From a virus, in IMG/VR virus record IMGVR_UViG_3300044701_002822, positions 1 to 64,000 of that record: a stretch of 64,000 nucleotides of DNA; one strand, written 5' to 3'. Both the position numbers and the translations under genes were made by a program. Below the pieces are notes generated by a model. The model was not told the origin of the DNA and ran no database searches. It saw nothing but the letters and a program-made list of their open reading frames with translations. Positions 25,958 through 34,081 of this stretch are shown here, piece by piece (the stretch's first letter is position 1; every line of letters begins with the position of its first letter).

Positions 25958-26435
25958 ATGCTGTTACCTGTAACACTACTCTCGGTGAATGGCTAATGTT
26001 TGCTGCACCATGAATATCTTGACTATTGTAGTACTCATAAGCTTCATAAGCTAGATAATTCGTTATCATTTTATCTTTGTAAATAAAAACATGTCCAGGT
26101 TCATAGTCTTGTAACGGAACCCATAATCTCTTACAATTAGCATCATGAGTGTGAGGATCGGTATGCATAGGCATAAACTGTCCAGGATATAATTTAGTGA
26201 TCCACCAGTGATACTTTTTAAAGGGTAAGTCAAGTTTTCCTAACTGAGCTTCTTCATACACCCACCAATGTATTGCATGTAAATCATATCCAGCTTCTTT
26301 TGCTCTACGATATTCGGCACTTTCAACTGCTGTTGCTGCTGGCCAATCTCTAGGTCTAGCTTGTCCTACTGTATCAAGAACACGCTGTCTTAAATTTGCA
26401 GGAATTAATTCTTTCCAATTGTCAATATACATCAA
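25950..26435 (-). CDS. Putative 2-oxoglutarate/Fe(II) oxygenase-like protein
   Basis: 161 residues. GQFMPMHTDPH provides HxD near residues 96-98, and DIHGAANISHSPRVVLQV provides the distal His and an Arg eleven residues on, the aspartyl/asparaginyl-hydroxylase arrangement H...H...R. The short N-terminal part is helical and rich in Trp and Arg. Overlaps both neighbours (14 bases with 26422, 8 with 24815). Paralogues 32300 and 32842 share the W-rich layout. Substrate unknown. Confidence 0.62.
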   Translation of the reverse strand: MMYIDNWKELIPANLRQRVLDTVGQARPRDWPAATAVESAEYRRAKEAGYDLHAIHWWVYEEAQLGKLDLPFKKYHWWITKLYPGQFMPMHTDPHTHDANCKRLWVPLQDYEPGHVFIYKDKMITNYLAYEAYEYYNSQDIHGAANISHSPRVVLQVTAYE

Positions 26436-27237
26436 GATGTTCTATTCCTAATGTTTTTCTAAACTCATTGCTAAATTTGCAGTCAATGCGAAGCCCGTAT
26501 TCAATTTCTTTTGATTCTTCGCCGCCGTGCCAATCCTGATCATTCCAAAATGCAGCATTAGCGTTTATATAATGTTTATTTTCTGTTTCTGGATCCCAAA
26601 TATAAAATCCACGCTTGGTTCTATATCTTATGTGTATAAATTCATTGTTATGACGAGAATATTGTTTGTCATCTAATATACCGTTACGTGCATCTAAGTC
26701 TCTATGCTCAAATGCTCTACCATTATGATCGCAATGAAAAAATATCACTCGTCCAATTCTATCGATGATACCACTGTGTTGCAAATCTTCAACCCAGTTA
26801 ACAACACCAGGAAAGTATTTTGATTCTTCAGTTTTTTGACGTTCAGCATTTCGTAAGTTCCAATCACCCTGTTCCCAGAGGAAATAATATATGTATGGGT
26901 CATTGGCACCCATTACAGTTTTTAAATATCTAGTAAAGATATTACGGTTTCTAAAATCTTTTAAATCTGTAAAATACATAGGATCGCCTGTGACACGTAT
27001 AGGATGTGTTTCCGGTAATGCTAAATATTCTTCGACTGCCTTGTAAATAGGTTTCCAGTTCATAATATAACTAGCATCGTGCCAATCAAATCCAGGAGCC
27101 ATCCAAGTGCCTTCTTTTGCATAATCTCTTGCTAATGAAAATCCCTTTGCAATTTCAGGATGCAATTCTCTAAACTTACTTATAGGCAAATATGGATCTA
27201 AATTTATATAAGGTTTACCACCAATTCCTCTAATCAT
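26422..27237 (-). CDS. Putative 2-oxoglutarate/Fe(II) oxygenase-like protein
   Basis: 271 residues from the ATG at 27237; a second in-frame ATG at 27243 would overlap the promoter-like motif, and the five-base rule seen at other heads favours 27237. FEHRD near residue 182 supplies HxD, and WHGGEES near residue 242 with RIDCKF supplies the distal His and a possible 2-oxoglutarate-binding Arg. The family is weakly conserved. It heads the minus unit and is divergent from 27265 across a perfect palindrome. Confidence 0.5.
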   Translation of the reverse strand: MIRGIGGKPYINLDPYLPISKFRELHPEIAKGFSLARDYAKEGTWMAPGFDWHDASYIMNWKPIYKAVEEYLALPETHPIRVTGDPMYFTDLKDFRNRNIFTRYLKTVMGANDPYIYYFLWEQGDWNLRNAERQKTEESKYFPGVVNWVEDLQHSGIIDRIGRVIFFHCDHNGRAFEHRDLDARNGILDDKQYSRHNNEFIHIRYRTKRGFYIWDPETENKHYINANAAFWNDQDWHGGEESKEIEYGLRIDCKFSNEFRKTLGIEHLDVY

Positions 27238-27242
27238 ACACA

Positions 27243-27250
27243 TACTTAGC
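27243..27250 (-). promoter_or_regulatory. Late-type promoter variant for the 27237 gene
   Basis: Minus strand GCTAAGTA (27250-27243), five bases before the ATG at 27237. It mirrors GATAAGTA on the plus strand within the palindrome. Confidence 0.35.
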
Positions 27251-27251
27251 C

Positions 27252-27259
27252 GATAAGTA
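27252..27259 (+). promoter_or_regulatory. Late-type promoter variant for the 27265 gene
   Basis: GATAAGTA at 27252-27259, five bases before ATG 27265. The same octamer with a four-base spacer lies before the gene at 34778. Confidence 0.4.
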
Positions 27260-27264
27260 TGTGT

Positions 27265-27837
27265 ATGATGGATTTTCTTGGGACACTACTTATAATTGCT
27301 GCAAAATATTATTACAAAGTTGTACACTTTTTTAATAAAAAATTAGCAGTCAATATTGATTATAAAAAATACTACAAAGACAACAATATAACAAAAATAA
27401 TTAACAGTTTACATTCTAAAAAAGCAAATATAATAAATGAATTCGATTTATCATCATACGTTTATATAAAAATGTGGAATTCTCGTGTTATAGATTTATT
27501 AGATGGTGACGAAAAAGTGTATAAAACATTTCAAAAAGAAATTGCAATGTTAGAAAAACTTCCAAACATAGAACGAGCATTGTATATGTTTGTTGATCCT
27601 AATTCTGATATAACCGAGCACCTTGACGACGATGATAAAACAACTTACCGTATATTAATAGGAGTTTGTGGCGAAGGAGAATTTTCTAATGTCAGCAAAA
27701 AACAAACAAATGTTTTAACTAAAGGAAAATCTATTGGAGTTGATGTAGAAGTTGAACTACACAAAGGTAAAAACTATACTAACAATCTTTGGTCAGTGCT
27801 GATCGTTTGTATCTCGAAAGAATCATACCGTGTTTGA
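27265..27837 (+). CDS. Aspartyl/asparaginyl beta-hydroxylase-like protein, possible membrane anchor
   Basis: 190 residues. Residues 3-20 (FLGTLLIIAAKYYYKVVHF) are hydrophobic and basic-flanked, compatible with a signal anchor. Further in, DITEHLDDDDKTTYRILIGV has the HxD start followed by the R-x-L-x-G strand of aspartyl/asparaginyl hydroxylases, and VELHKGKNYTNNLW gives the distal His and Asn. The expected Arg after the distal His is not clear, so activity is uncertain. The start at 27265 fits a leaderless message; ATG 27259 in the same frame cannot be excluded. Overlaps the next gene by eight bases. Confidence 0.5.
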   Translation: MMDFLGTLLIIAAKYYYKVVHFFNKKLAVNIDYKKYYKDNNITKIINSLHSKKANIINEFDLSSYVYIKMWNSRVIDLLDGDEKVYKTFQKEIAMLEKLPNIERALYMFVDPNSDITEHLDDDDKTTYRILIGVCGEGEFSNVSKKQTNVLTKGKSIGVDVEVELHKGKNYTNNLWSVLIVCISKESYRV

Positions 27838-28504
27838 GTACTATTATAATAATGTACCAGGAAAAGGATTGTGCAGAAACAATCTTATCTACACAAGTTT
27901 AATTTCACGAGATCGAAAGACTTTTTGTCAGTGGTATTACAACGACGAAAACTATCACGGCGGGCACAACGAAGTTGTTGATCCACGGTTAATGGAAGAA
28001 AAATGGCATAGAGAAATTAAATTTTTAACTATTATGTCCAGACATTATCCCCAGCATGTTCCGACAATTGACACTGTAGATCACATAAACAAAAAAATAT
28101 ACTTTGATATAGATGGAGCAGATTTTTGGGAATTGTCCGGATGTAACAAAAACAATTTCGATAGTGTTTTACCCAATTGGCGAGAACAAATGCTAGATAT
28201 TTTGAAGTCACATCAAAACTTGGGCATTTACAAATATAGTTTGCATCCTAGCAGTTATTTTATTGTAAATGGAAAACTAAAAAGTATCAATTATTTTTTT
28301 GCATATGATGGCAACGATAAACCTATCAGTCTTAAAAGTGTGTTGAGTCATATAAGTGAAAATAGGCGTAATCTGTTGTTTCCGCAGATGGAACAAATGG
28401 GAATCAACTTGTACATGTCAACAGAATTTAAAGTTATTCAAAAGTTAGCATATCGCAGTTTTGCCACAGATTATCCAGAAGGGTTGTTTGATGAGTTATT
28501 GTAG
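27830..28504 (+). CDS. Atypical kinase-like protein
   Basis: 224 residues from a GTG start at 27830 that overlaps the preceding stop by eight bases. The order of blocks matches 33404-34081 and 54730-55365: a beta-rich opening with SRDRKTFCQWYY, an E/IKFLTIMSR helix, a PTIDTVD/IYFDID strand pair, then YKYSLHPSSYFIVNGKLKSINYFF. This imitates the N-lobe, hinge and HxxDxxxxN ... IxDF elements of aminoglycoside/lipopolysaccharide kinases, but the catalytic Asp is Pro/Ser and the DFG-like Asp is Asn here. Probably a pseudokinase or diverged phosphotransferase. Confidence 0.45.
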   Translation: MFEYYYNNVPGKGLCRNNLIYTSLISRDRKTFCQWYYNDENYHGGHNEVVDPRLMEEKWHREIKFLTIMSRHYPQHVPTIDTVDHINKKIYFDIDGADFWELSGCNKNNFDSVLPNWREQMLDILKSHQNLGIYKYSLHPSSYFIVNGKLKSINYFFAYDGNDKPISLKSVLSHISENRRNLLFPQMEQMGINLYMSTEFKVIQKLAYRSFATDYPEGLFDELL

Positions 28505-29621
28505 TATGCTGTACAGAGAACTAACAGTTGCAACTGGTAACAAATTGCTTCCATGTTGTTTATACAAAGAAGATATCGACGTTGTTGGATCTGTGAAAGA
28601 AACATTTTATCACGGGGAGTTCGAAACACTAAGACAACGTATGCTTTCAGGAGAACGTATAAGTGCATGTGAGCAATGCTATGATAAAGAAGCACTAGGG
28701 CTATCATCTCTTAGAACAGAATCAAATACCAAATGGAACAATCCTCAAAACGTTAAACTAAAAGTATTAGAATTAGAGTTTGATAATATTTGTAATTTAA
28801 AATGCAGAAGCTGTAATAGTGTTCACAGTCATCAGTGGTACAATGACGAAAACAAAATATTTGGAACATCACTGCTTGGCAAAAAGCATAGACAGATTGA
28901 CGATTATTTGAGTCTTGATTTATCCGAGATAGAAACACTAAAGTTTTACGGCGGCGAACCTTTTTATTCACCAATGTGCAAAGAGTTTTGTACACATCTT
29001 AAAAAAAGTACAGATGTTTCTCGATTAGAAATTGTTACATTTTCAAATTGCACTGTTTTACCATCCGACGAAATTTATACAATATTAAAAGAATGCAAGT
29101 CTTTGTACATGATTTTAAGCATCGATGGCTATGGAAATTTTAACGATTATTTTAGACACGGATCTAAATGGGACAAGATTGTCGAAAGTTTAAATTTTTA
29201 TACAGATTTGTTAAAAATTAGATCGGGCGAAACAGAGTTACTAGTAAACACAACTGTTAGTGTTTATAATGCTAACTTATTACAAGAATTTGATAGTTTT
29301 ATGATTAAACACTATCCACATATTAAATTGCAAAAAAGTGCGTTAACTTATCCAGAATATCTTTCGATTGCAAATTTACCAAAAGAATATAAAGTAAAAT
29401 TAGAATCATATTTACAAAGTTATCCTGATATACTAACTTACATGAATCAAGAAGGAAATAGTAAAATGTTTGATTACTTTTTGTATTTTCATCATTCATT
29501 AGATCAATTACGAAATGAAAAATTAGAAAACAATTTGCTAAACGATTTTATAAAACTTTATAACTGTAATATAACAAAAGAAGATATGAAAGTGTTAATT
29601 GAATCTTATGTACAAAATTAA
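28491..29621 (+). CDS. Twitch-domain radical SAM protein
   Basis: 376 residues from the ATG at 28491, which overlaps the upstream stop by 14 bases and places Cys at residue 4 as in 24815. Twitch cysteines C4, C22-C23, C60 and C63 (CEQCYDKEALG); radical SAM motif C101, C105, C108 (CNLKCRSC); YGGEPFY. The short twitch domain and the C-terminal YPEYL block pair it with 24815-25957. It follows the kinase-like gene directly. Confidence 0.92.
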   Translation: MSYCSMLYRELTVATGNKLLPCCLYKEDIDVVGSVKETFYHGEFETLRQRMLSGERISACEQCYDKEALGLSSLRTESNTKWNNPQNVKLKVLELEFDNICNLKCRSCNSVHSHQWYNDENKIFGTSLLGKKHRQIDDYLSLDLSEIETLKFYGGEPFYSPMCKEFCTHLKKSTDVSRLEIVTFSNCTVLPSDEIYTILKECKSLYMILSIDGYGNFNDYFRHGSKWDKIVESLNFYTDLLKIRSGETELLVNTTVSVYNANLLQEFDSFMIKHYPHIKLQKSALTYPEYLSIANLPKEYKVKLESYLQSYPDILTYMNQEGNSKMFDYFLYFHHSLDQLRNEKLENNLLNDFIKLYNCNITKEDMKVLIESYVQN

Positions 29622-30216
29622 AGAATATAATAACAATTTAGATTTAACAGAATACTATTGTCTTGCACATGAGCGTGGATTTTATAATAACAACAGCAAA
29701 GAAAAACTAGTTGACACTTGGTTACACATGGACCGTTGGCAAGTATGGATCCTTTACTACAACGATCAAGTTGTGGGCTCAATTGCTGCACACAGTTTAG
29801 AAGAACTAGGAGTATTAGGTGATGCATATCGTATTGCTGCTAGAACTTGTACGTTCGACGATTTAACTGGGCAACGTAAAACTTTAAGAACAGCAAACAC
29901 TATTATTGCAAAGCATCAAAATTTAACAGCACAGTTGCTATTGCCATTGTGCGTTGAGTGGGCAGGCAAAGACAAAGACCTATACATAAGTTCAAACGAA
30001 AACGACACAGGCACACAAAAGTACGTTCATAGACTGTATTGCCCAGGGCTTAAAAAAGCGGGCGTATTAGAAGAACCCGTTGACTTAGAATACAGAGGTG
30101 CTATTCAAAGTTTTTGGCGTATGAATGTTGATGAATTTTATCGTCAAATGGATGAACATTGGTGGCCCGAAGCACGAGCAGCACTAAATGCATATAGAGC
30201 ATCTATTGCAGAATGA
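29608..30216 (+). CDS. GNAT-acetyltransferase-like protein
   Basis: 202 residues from ATG 29608, 14 bases inside the previous gene. VWILYYNDQVVGSIAAHSL resembles the central beta-strand pair of the GNAT fold and AARTCTFDD lies where an acceptor strand would be, but no clean Q/RxxGxG/A acetyl-CoA loop is present, so the call is weak. The end overlaps the convergent SDR gene by 73 bases, the longest tail overlap in the window. A different acyl- or aminoacyl-transferase is possible. Confidence 0.4.
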   Translation: MYKIKEYNNNLDLTEYYCLAHERGFYNNNSKEKLVDTWLHMDRWQVWILYYNDQVVGSIAAHSLEELGVLGDAYRIAARTCTFDDLTGQRKTLRTANTIIAKHQNLTAQLLLPLCVEWAGKDKDLYISSNENDTGTQKYVHRLYCPGLKKAGVLEEPVDLEYRGAIQSFWRMNVDEFYRQMDEHWWPEARAALNAYRASIAE

Positions 30217-30788
30217 TCTGAGTTAATACGTTTTAATTCTGTATAAACGTGATTGGTTAATTTCCATCTAAACTCCACTTGTCTAATACTGGGTTTTTGA
30301 GCCCAAAACATAATAGTCTCGACAACATCATCCAACGGGGTTGTGTAATCGCTGGTAAAAGCTGATGCATGATCTGTATCAACTGTTGTTCCTTCTAAGA
30401 AACTTAAATCAAGATGCAGTATAGGAATACCGTTGGGATTTATGCTTTCTAATCTGCAAGCTTCTGCAAGTGCTTGCTTGTCATGTACATAGTCAGTAGG
30501 AACAAGTTCCGGGTACAGTCTGCTTACACTACCCATTACGACCATCATACCAACTTTATCTTTTAGGGCGTGGAACAATTTCAATTGCTGAGAATCTCTA
30601 TAAGCATTATTGATAAACAATTCTGCACCGGATGCTTGCTCAACAATTTTATCAAAGTCTTTTTCAATGTCATAACCGTTGCTGCGACTCATACCTATTA
30701 TGTTATGACAGCTTACATCTTTAAATTTATCGTAAATGGCTTTTCCTATGCCACTTGTATGTCCTGTAATTATTATGTTTTTGCTCAT
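30144..30788 (-). CDS. Short-chain dehydrogenase/reductase
   Basis: 214 residues. The nucleotide-binding TGHTSGIG is at 8-15 (TGxxxGIG), NNAY follows at the NNAG position, MGSVS carries the catalytic Ser and YVHDK the YxxxK pair, so the triad is complete. SDR enzymes oxidise or reduce alcohols, often on sugars or polyketides, with NAD(P). It is shorter than usual (about 250) because the C-terminal substrate loop is trimmed. It shares four bases with 30785, a truncated SDR paralogue. Confidence 0.85.
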   Translation of the reverse strand: MSKNIIITGHTSGIGKAIYDKFKDVSCHNIIGMSRSNGYDIEKDFDKIVEQASGAELFINNAYRDSQQLKLFHALKDKVGMMVVMGSVSRLYPELVPTDYVHDKQALAEACRLESINPNGIPILHLDLSFLEGTTVDTDHASAFTSDYTTPLDDVVETIMFWAQKPSIRQVEFRWKLTNHVYTELKRINSDHSAIDALYAFSAARASGHQCSSI

Positions 30789-31258
30789 ACATTAAATCCT
30801 ATTTGTGTTATAGATGTATTTTTACACCAAAATTGTATAGTGTTCCAAATCAATTCATAATCCTCATATGACTTTCCAGTTAGTTTAAGATACAGCCACT
30901 GATGCCCTTCTAATACTGTTTTTTCAAAATATTTTTCTAATGTTTGTTTTTCTTGACTATACTGTGCCATTTTAGTATCAGCAAAGGTAGCTGCAATACT
31001 ACCCATCACTATAACTTTAATATCTTTTACATGTGTTAACTCTTTGAGATAATACAGCTGACTTCCGTTAGCGTGAGCATTTAATATTACAAAATCATCA
31101 GGTTCTACTTGATAACATATTTTCATAACATCTTTGCTAATATCATAACCGTTGTGTCTACTATAACCCCGCACTTCAGTTTTAGGCAATGACGTGTTAA
31201 ATTTGTCATACAAATATGCTCCTAATCCTCTGCTATTTCCTACAACATGAATTGTCAT
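30785..31258 (-). CDS. Truncated SDR-fold protein
   Basis: 157 residues. VVGNSRGLGAYLYDKF gives a GNSRGLG nucleotide-binding loop in place of TGxxxGIG, and MGSIAATF plus YSQEKQTLEKYF gives the Ser and YxxxK, but the substrate-binding C-terminal part is missing. It parallels 30144 block for block and is likely a duplicate that either dimerises with it or has a binding role. It overlaps 31255 by ATGA. Confidence 0.7.
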   Translation of the reverse strand: MTIHVVGNSRGLGAYLYDKFNTSLPKTEVRGYSRHNGYDISKDVMKICYQVEPDDFVILNAHANGSQLYYLKELTHVKDIKVIVMGSIAATFADTKMAQYSQEKQTLEKYFEKTVLEGHQWLYLKLTGKSYEDYELIWNTIQFWCKNTSITQIGFNV

Positions 31259-31425
31259 TTAACTAAATCATCAATACCATCAAAATAATCTATACCAACA
31301 ATATCTACAATTTGCTGATTTTCTTTTAAGGTTTTTAATTTTCTCCACAGTACAACATTTGCCCGTTGTATTTCCATAAACTTTTCTAAATAAAATTTGT
31401 CGGTTATTTCAGTTTTATTATTCAT
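31255..31425 (-). CDS. Small hypothetical protein
   Basis: 56 residues from ATG 31425, which overlaps the prolyl-hydroxylase gene stop (31418) by eight bases, the recurring overlap length. Lysine-rich helical N-terminus followed by IVGIDYFDGIDD. No recognised family. Start chosen by overlap pattern; an upstream in-frame start would run far into the next gene. Confidence 0.55.
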   Translation of the reverse strand: MNNKTEITDKFYLEKFMEIQRANVVLWRKLKTLKENQQIVDIVGIDYFDGIDDLVK

Positions 31426-32296
31426 AGTCTTTCCTTGAAGAATAGCCAACTCTAGGACGGTCGGCAAAAAAGCAACTGGCTATCCATTTAGTACCAGACG
31501 TAATTAATGTACTCTCGTGTATAGTGCTCCAGTTTGTTGCTTCGTCGTAACATTGTTTAAAATATAAAAAACTTCCTTTTTTAGGCTTTATATCTACACC
31601 AAGCTTAGGAAAACTTGTAATACCGCCTTCAAAGTCATCATTCAAATAAAATATGCCTGTTCCAACTCTATCGCCGCCGTGCTTGTAATAATTTATTTGC
31701 TTTGGATCATACGGATAGTCATGGTGTAAATCTAAGAATTGTCCTGTTTCATAATTGTAAATATCACAGGCTTCAATATGACTAAACGGTATTTGTGCAT
31801 ATTGTACAATAGCACTAGCTAGTATGTCATAATGTCTAGGATCCATGCCTAAACTTATACCTCTGTTTTCTACTTGTTCAGTAACTTGAGCAAAGCTTTC
31901 TTTCCTGCTTTGGTATCCGCTATTAGGATTCATGCTATCACGTATATGCTTTTCAACAATCGTATCACACTGCTCGTGTGTTAGTACATTTTCAAAAACA
32001 ACAATACTCGGAGTTTCGTAATACTCGACTTTTTTAACAATGGAATTTTCTTCAAAGCTGTTTTCAAAATCATAGTGTATTTTAAAATTGTTTGTATCTA
32101 ATACTCTTATATCAACTCCGTAATAACCGTACTCAGGATCTTCTTTTAAAATAAATTCAACAGTTTGATATTCAAACAATGTAGGTATATTGTGATTTAC
32201 CTCATGACGTTGTGCAATTACCATTTTACCTGTTTGTGATTTGATATAACCAAAGCCTTTGGCTTCATTGTACCATTTTACTATACCACGTTCCAT
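31418..32296 (-). CDS. Cold-shock domain fused to prolyl-4-hydroxylase-like 2-oxoglutarate oxygenase
   Basis: 292 residues. Residues 1-67 are a cold-shock (OB-fold) nucleic-acid-binding domain: ERGIVKWYNEAKGFGYIKS contains the RNP1-like KGFGYI block. Residues 95-280 are a prolyl-4-hydroxylase-type dioxygenase: H191-x-D193, distal H260 and K270 for 2-oxoglutarate, with the HGGDRVGT and GGITSFP strands expected between. The two domains are in one frame without a break. The fusion suggests hydroxylation of something bound to nucleic acid, or of a ribosomal/RNA-binding protein, but that is inference. Confidence 0.85.
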   Translation of the reverse strand: MERGIVKWYNEAKGFGYIKSQTGKMVIAQRHEVNHNIPTLFEYQTVEFILKEDPEYGYYGVDIRVLDTNNFKIHYDFENSFEENSIVKKVEYYETPSIVVFENVLTHEQCDTIVEKHIRDSMNPNSGYQSRKESFAQVTEQVENRGISLGMDPRHYDILASAIVQYAQIPFSHIEACDIYNYETGQFLDLHHDYPYDPKQINYYKHGGDRVGTGIFYLNDDFEGGITSFPKLGVDIKPKKGSFLYFKQCYDEATNWSTIHESTLITSGTKWIASCFFADRPRVGYSSRKDYE

Positions 32297-32299
32297 ACA

Positions 32300-32842
32300 T
32301 CACCATATGTTAAAAAGATATTTAGGCTTAAAGCCACTGTTGCCGCCGGCATGCCAACTGGTTCTTGCGGGCCATTCATACACAGATCCTTGTTCTTGAT
32401 AGTACAGGCATTCTTCGTTTACTATAAACACATGACCAAAATCTGGTTTACCTATGTGACAATGAAACCGACGTATACCTTCTACTTTTGAAAGTTGTTG
32501 TTCATCGTCATGAACGTCCCAATGCAACGCTGCAATTCTTCCAATATTAACTCTGCTTATCCACGCCGTCTTGTAAGAATCAATACCTACAAAATTACAA
32601 AATTTATCAACTACTGCTTGATCAAATTCGTGTCCCGGTAAAAACATATCCCATTCTACTGTGCCTCCCGAACTTGCTGTTTTTAATCCAGCCGCTTCCC
32701 ACATATCAAGAATTGAATCCAGTCCCGGTAAGTTATCGCCACGCTTGTGACTAGGACCCACATAATGCGGTTGTGTGTTTTCACAATCTGCTATTACTGC
32801 ATCCCAGTCTATTATATTAGAGCAGTTTCCTACATACTTCAT
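32300..32842 (-). CDS. Putative 2-oxoglutarate/Fe(II) oxygenase-like protein
   Basis: 180 residues. ALHWDVHDDE gives HxD near residues 107-109; TSWHAGGNSGF gives the distal His near residue 164; GIRRFHCHIGKPDFGHVF carries strand and Arg elements between. The same layout and order of blocks is seen in the gene directly upstream (32842-33411), so these are tandem duplicates. Its stop is four bases from the start of the cold-shock/hydroxylase gene. Confidence 0.6.
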   Translation of the reverse strand: MKYVGNCSNIIDWDAVIADCENTQPHYVGPSHKRGDNLPGLDSILDMWEAAGLKTASSGGTVEWDMFLPGHEFDQAVVDKFCNFVGIDSYKTAWISRVNIGRIAALHWDVHDDEQQLSKVEGIRRFHCHIGKPDFGHVFIVNEECLYYQEQGSVYEWPARTSWHAGGNSGFKPKYLFNIW

Positions 32843-33411
32843 TATCTTGGCTTTCCTAAAAAATGAAACAGGTAATGCGGTTCGAACCCAAGATTAATTC
32901 CACTATGCCAGTTTTTATAACTATCCCATTCCCACACATCGCCCTGTGGCATGTTATAGAATGCATGTTTTTCTAAAGGAAGTATATGTCCTGTTTGTGG
33001 TTTTTGCATAAACACTACATATCTACGTAACTCGCCTTCAGCTAACCATTCTTCTTCGTGATCCTCAATATCCCAATGCCATGGAACAATTTTTCCTGGA
33101 AACACTTCACTTACAAAAACACGACGAGGATCTGCGTTAACAAAGTTTGCAATTTTTTCTTGCACGTCAATTGCAAAATGTTCACCAGGATAATAGTCAA
33201 ACCATTCTATTTCTTTCATGTTGTATCCTGCATCAATCCAGTTTTTCATTAATACATGATAGTCACTTAATAGTTCTCCTTCGGCATATTCTTCAGAACG
33301 TTCTATTACACCAGAAGGAGTATTCTTGTCGCCGTGATTGCTTTCTCTGCAAATTTTTACAATACTGTTCCAATCTATAATGTCGGATGTGTTTCCGATA
33401 TATTTAGGCAT
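32842..33411 (-). CDS. Putative 2-oxoglutarate/Fe(II) oxygenase-like protein
   Basis: 189 residues from the ATG at 33411, which overlaps the previous stop (33404) by eight bases and restores the MPKYIGNTSDIIDW start matched in 32300 (MKYVGNCSNIIDW). VPWHWDIEDH supplies HxD and KNWHSGINLGF the distal His. A GHILPLEKHAF strand lies between. Tandem partner of 32300-32842; both may act as a heterodimer or on successive positions of one substrate. Confidence 0.62.
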   Translation of the reverse strand: MPKYIGNTSDIIDWNSIVKICRESNHGDKNTPSGVIERSEEYAEGELLSDYHVLMKNWIDAGYNMKEIEWFDYYPGEHFAIDVQEKIANFVNADPRRVFVSEVFPGKIVPWHWDIEDHEEEWLAEGELRRYVVFMQKPQTGHILPLEKHAFYNMPQGDVWEWDSYKNWHSGINLGFEPHYLFHFLGKPR

Positions 33412-34081
33412 CGAATATTTCCTCATATATGTAATTCATATTACTTTTGCCCCAAAGAACATGTGTGCTTAAACTACGTTTAAACATTTTTTCTAAATCG
33501 ATTAATCCGTTATTGCGTGGTCCAGTTTCGTCTAATCTAAATCTTGCACTATCATGAACTATTGCTTCCATGTATCGTTCTTCTATGTATGGACGATCAA
33601 TCGGAACAACTCCATACCAGTCTATTGCTCTCATATTACCGTGATTGTCAATGTAATGGCAATGAGGATACATTGTTAATTTATAGTAACCTGTATTATA
33701 TTGATCCGTTACAATATTTTTTATCATTTCAAACCAACGCAAATCTAGCATGAAATGTCGATATATTGTATGATTACAATTATTATTATACCACTTTATA
33801 AAAATACGTTTGCGTTGATGATCTATATCGATAACTTCTGGTGCATAAGGTTTATTAGCAAACAGTTCTATATACTTTACTTCTTGTTCGAAAAAATAAT
33901 CGCACACTTCTTTTGTGTACAAAGGTCTTTCGCCGTCTTGCCGCTGGTACTTGTTTTGCCAATCATAATTTGCACAAAACGTTTTTCCGTCTAAACTTAT
34001 CAACGGTTCATACGTCTGTTGAGCCATACCTATATTACTGTCGTGGTATTTTAGATATGGTATCCAATTACTGATATTCAT
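33404..34081 (-). CDS. Atypical kinase-like protein
   Basis: 225 residues from ATG 34081 (14-base overlap with the gene upstream). Blocks: SLDGKTFCANYDW; an EQEVKYIELF helix; APEVIDID and IFIKWY hinge strands; YYKLTMYPHCHYIDNHGNMRAIDWYG. The last segment imitates HxDxxxxN ... IDF of eukaryote-like kinases with Asp kept in the IDW element but His-Cys in place of the catalytic Asp. Closest to 54730-55365. It lies beside oxygenase genes. A small diverged phosphotransferase or pseudokinase. Confidence 0.5.
   Translation of the reverse strand: MNISNWIPYLKYHDSNIGMAQQTYEPLISLDGKTFCANYDWQNKYQRQDGERPLYTKEVCDYFFEQEVKYIELFANKPYAPEVIDIDHQRKRIFIKWYNNNCNHTIYRHFMLDLRWFEMIKNIVTDQYNTGYYKLTMYPHCHYIDNHGNMRAIDWYGVVPIDRPYIEERYMEAIVHDSARFRLDETGPRNNGLIDLEKMFKRSLSTHVLWGKSNMNYIYEEIFDA

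Larger units (their letters stand above)
27235..27267. repeat. 14-base perfect inverted repeat spanning two divergent start codons
   Basis: The arms 27235-27248 (CATACACATACTTA) and 27254-27267 (TAAGTATGTGTATG) are exact complements around the five-base centre GCCGA. Each arm contains the start codon of the gene it faces, so both genes open with the same ATGTGTATGAT. It is not a terminator, as no U tract follows and the genes diverge. It may be an operator or paired promoters. Confidence 0.8.

Noticed and set aside
27235-27267. Palindrome as a Rho-independent terminator
   Set aside because: It lies between divergent genes, contains their start codons, and lacks a T-rich tract; it cannot terminate either.
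29608-30216. Firm assignment as GNAT acetyltransferase
   Set aside because: Strand pattern is suggestive but the acetyl-CoA-binding Q/RxxGxG/A loop is not seen, so it is listed only as GNAT-like with low confidence.
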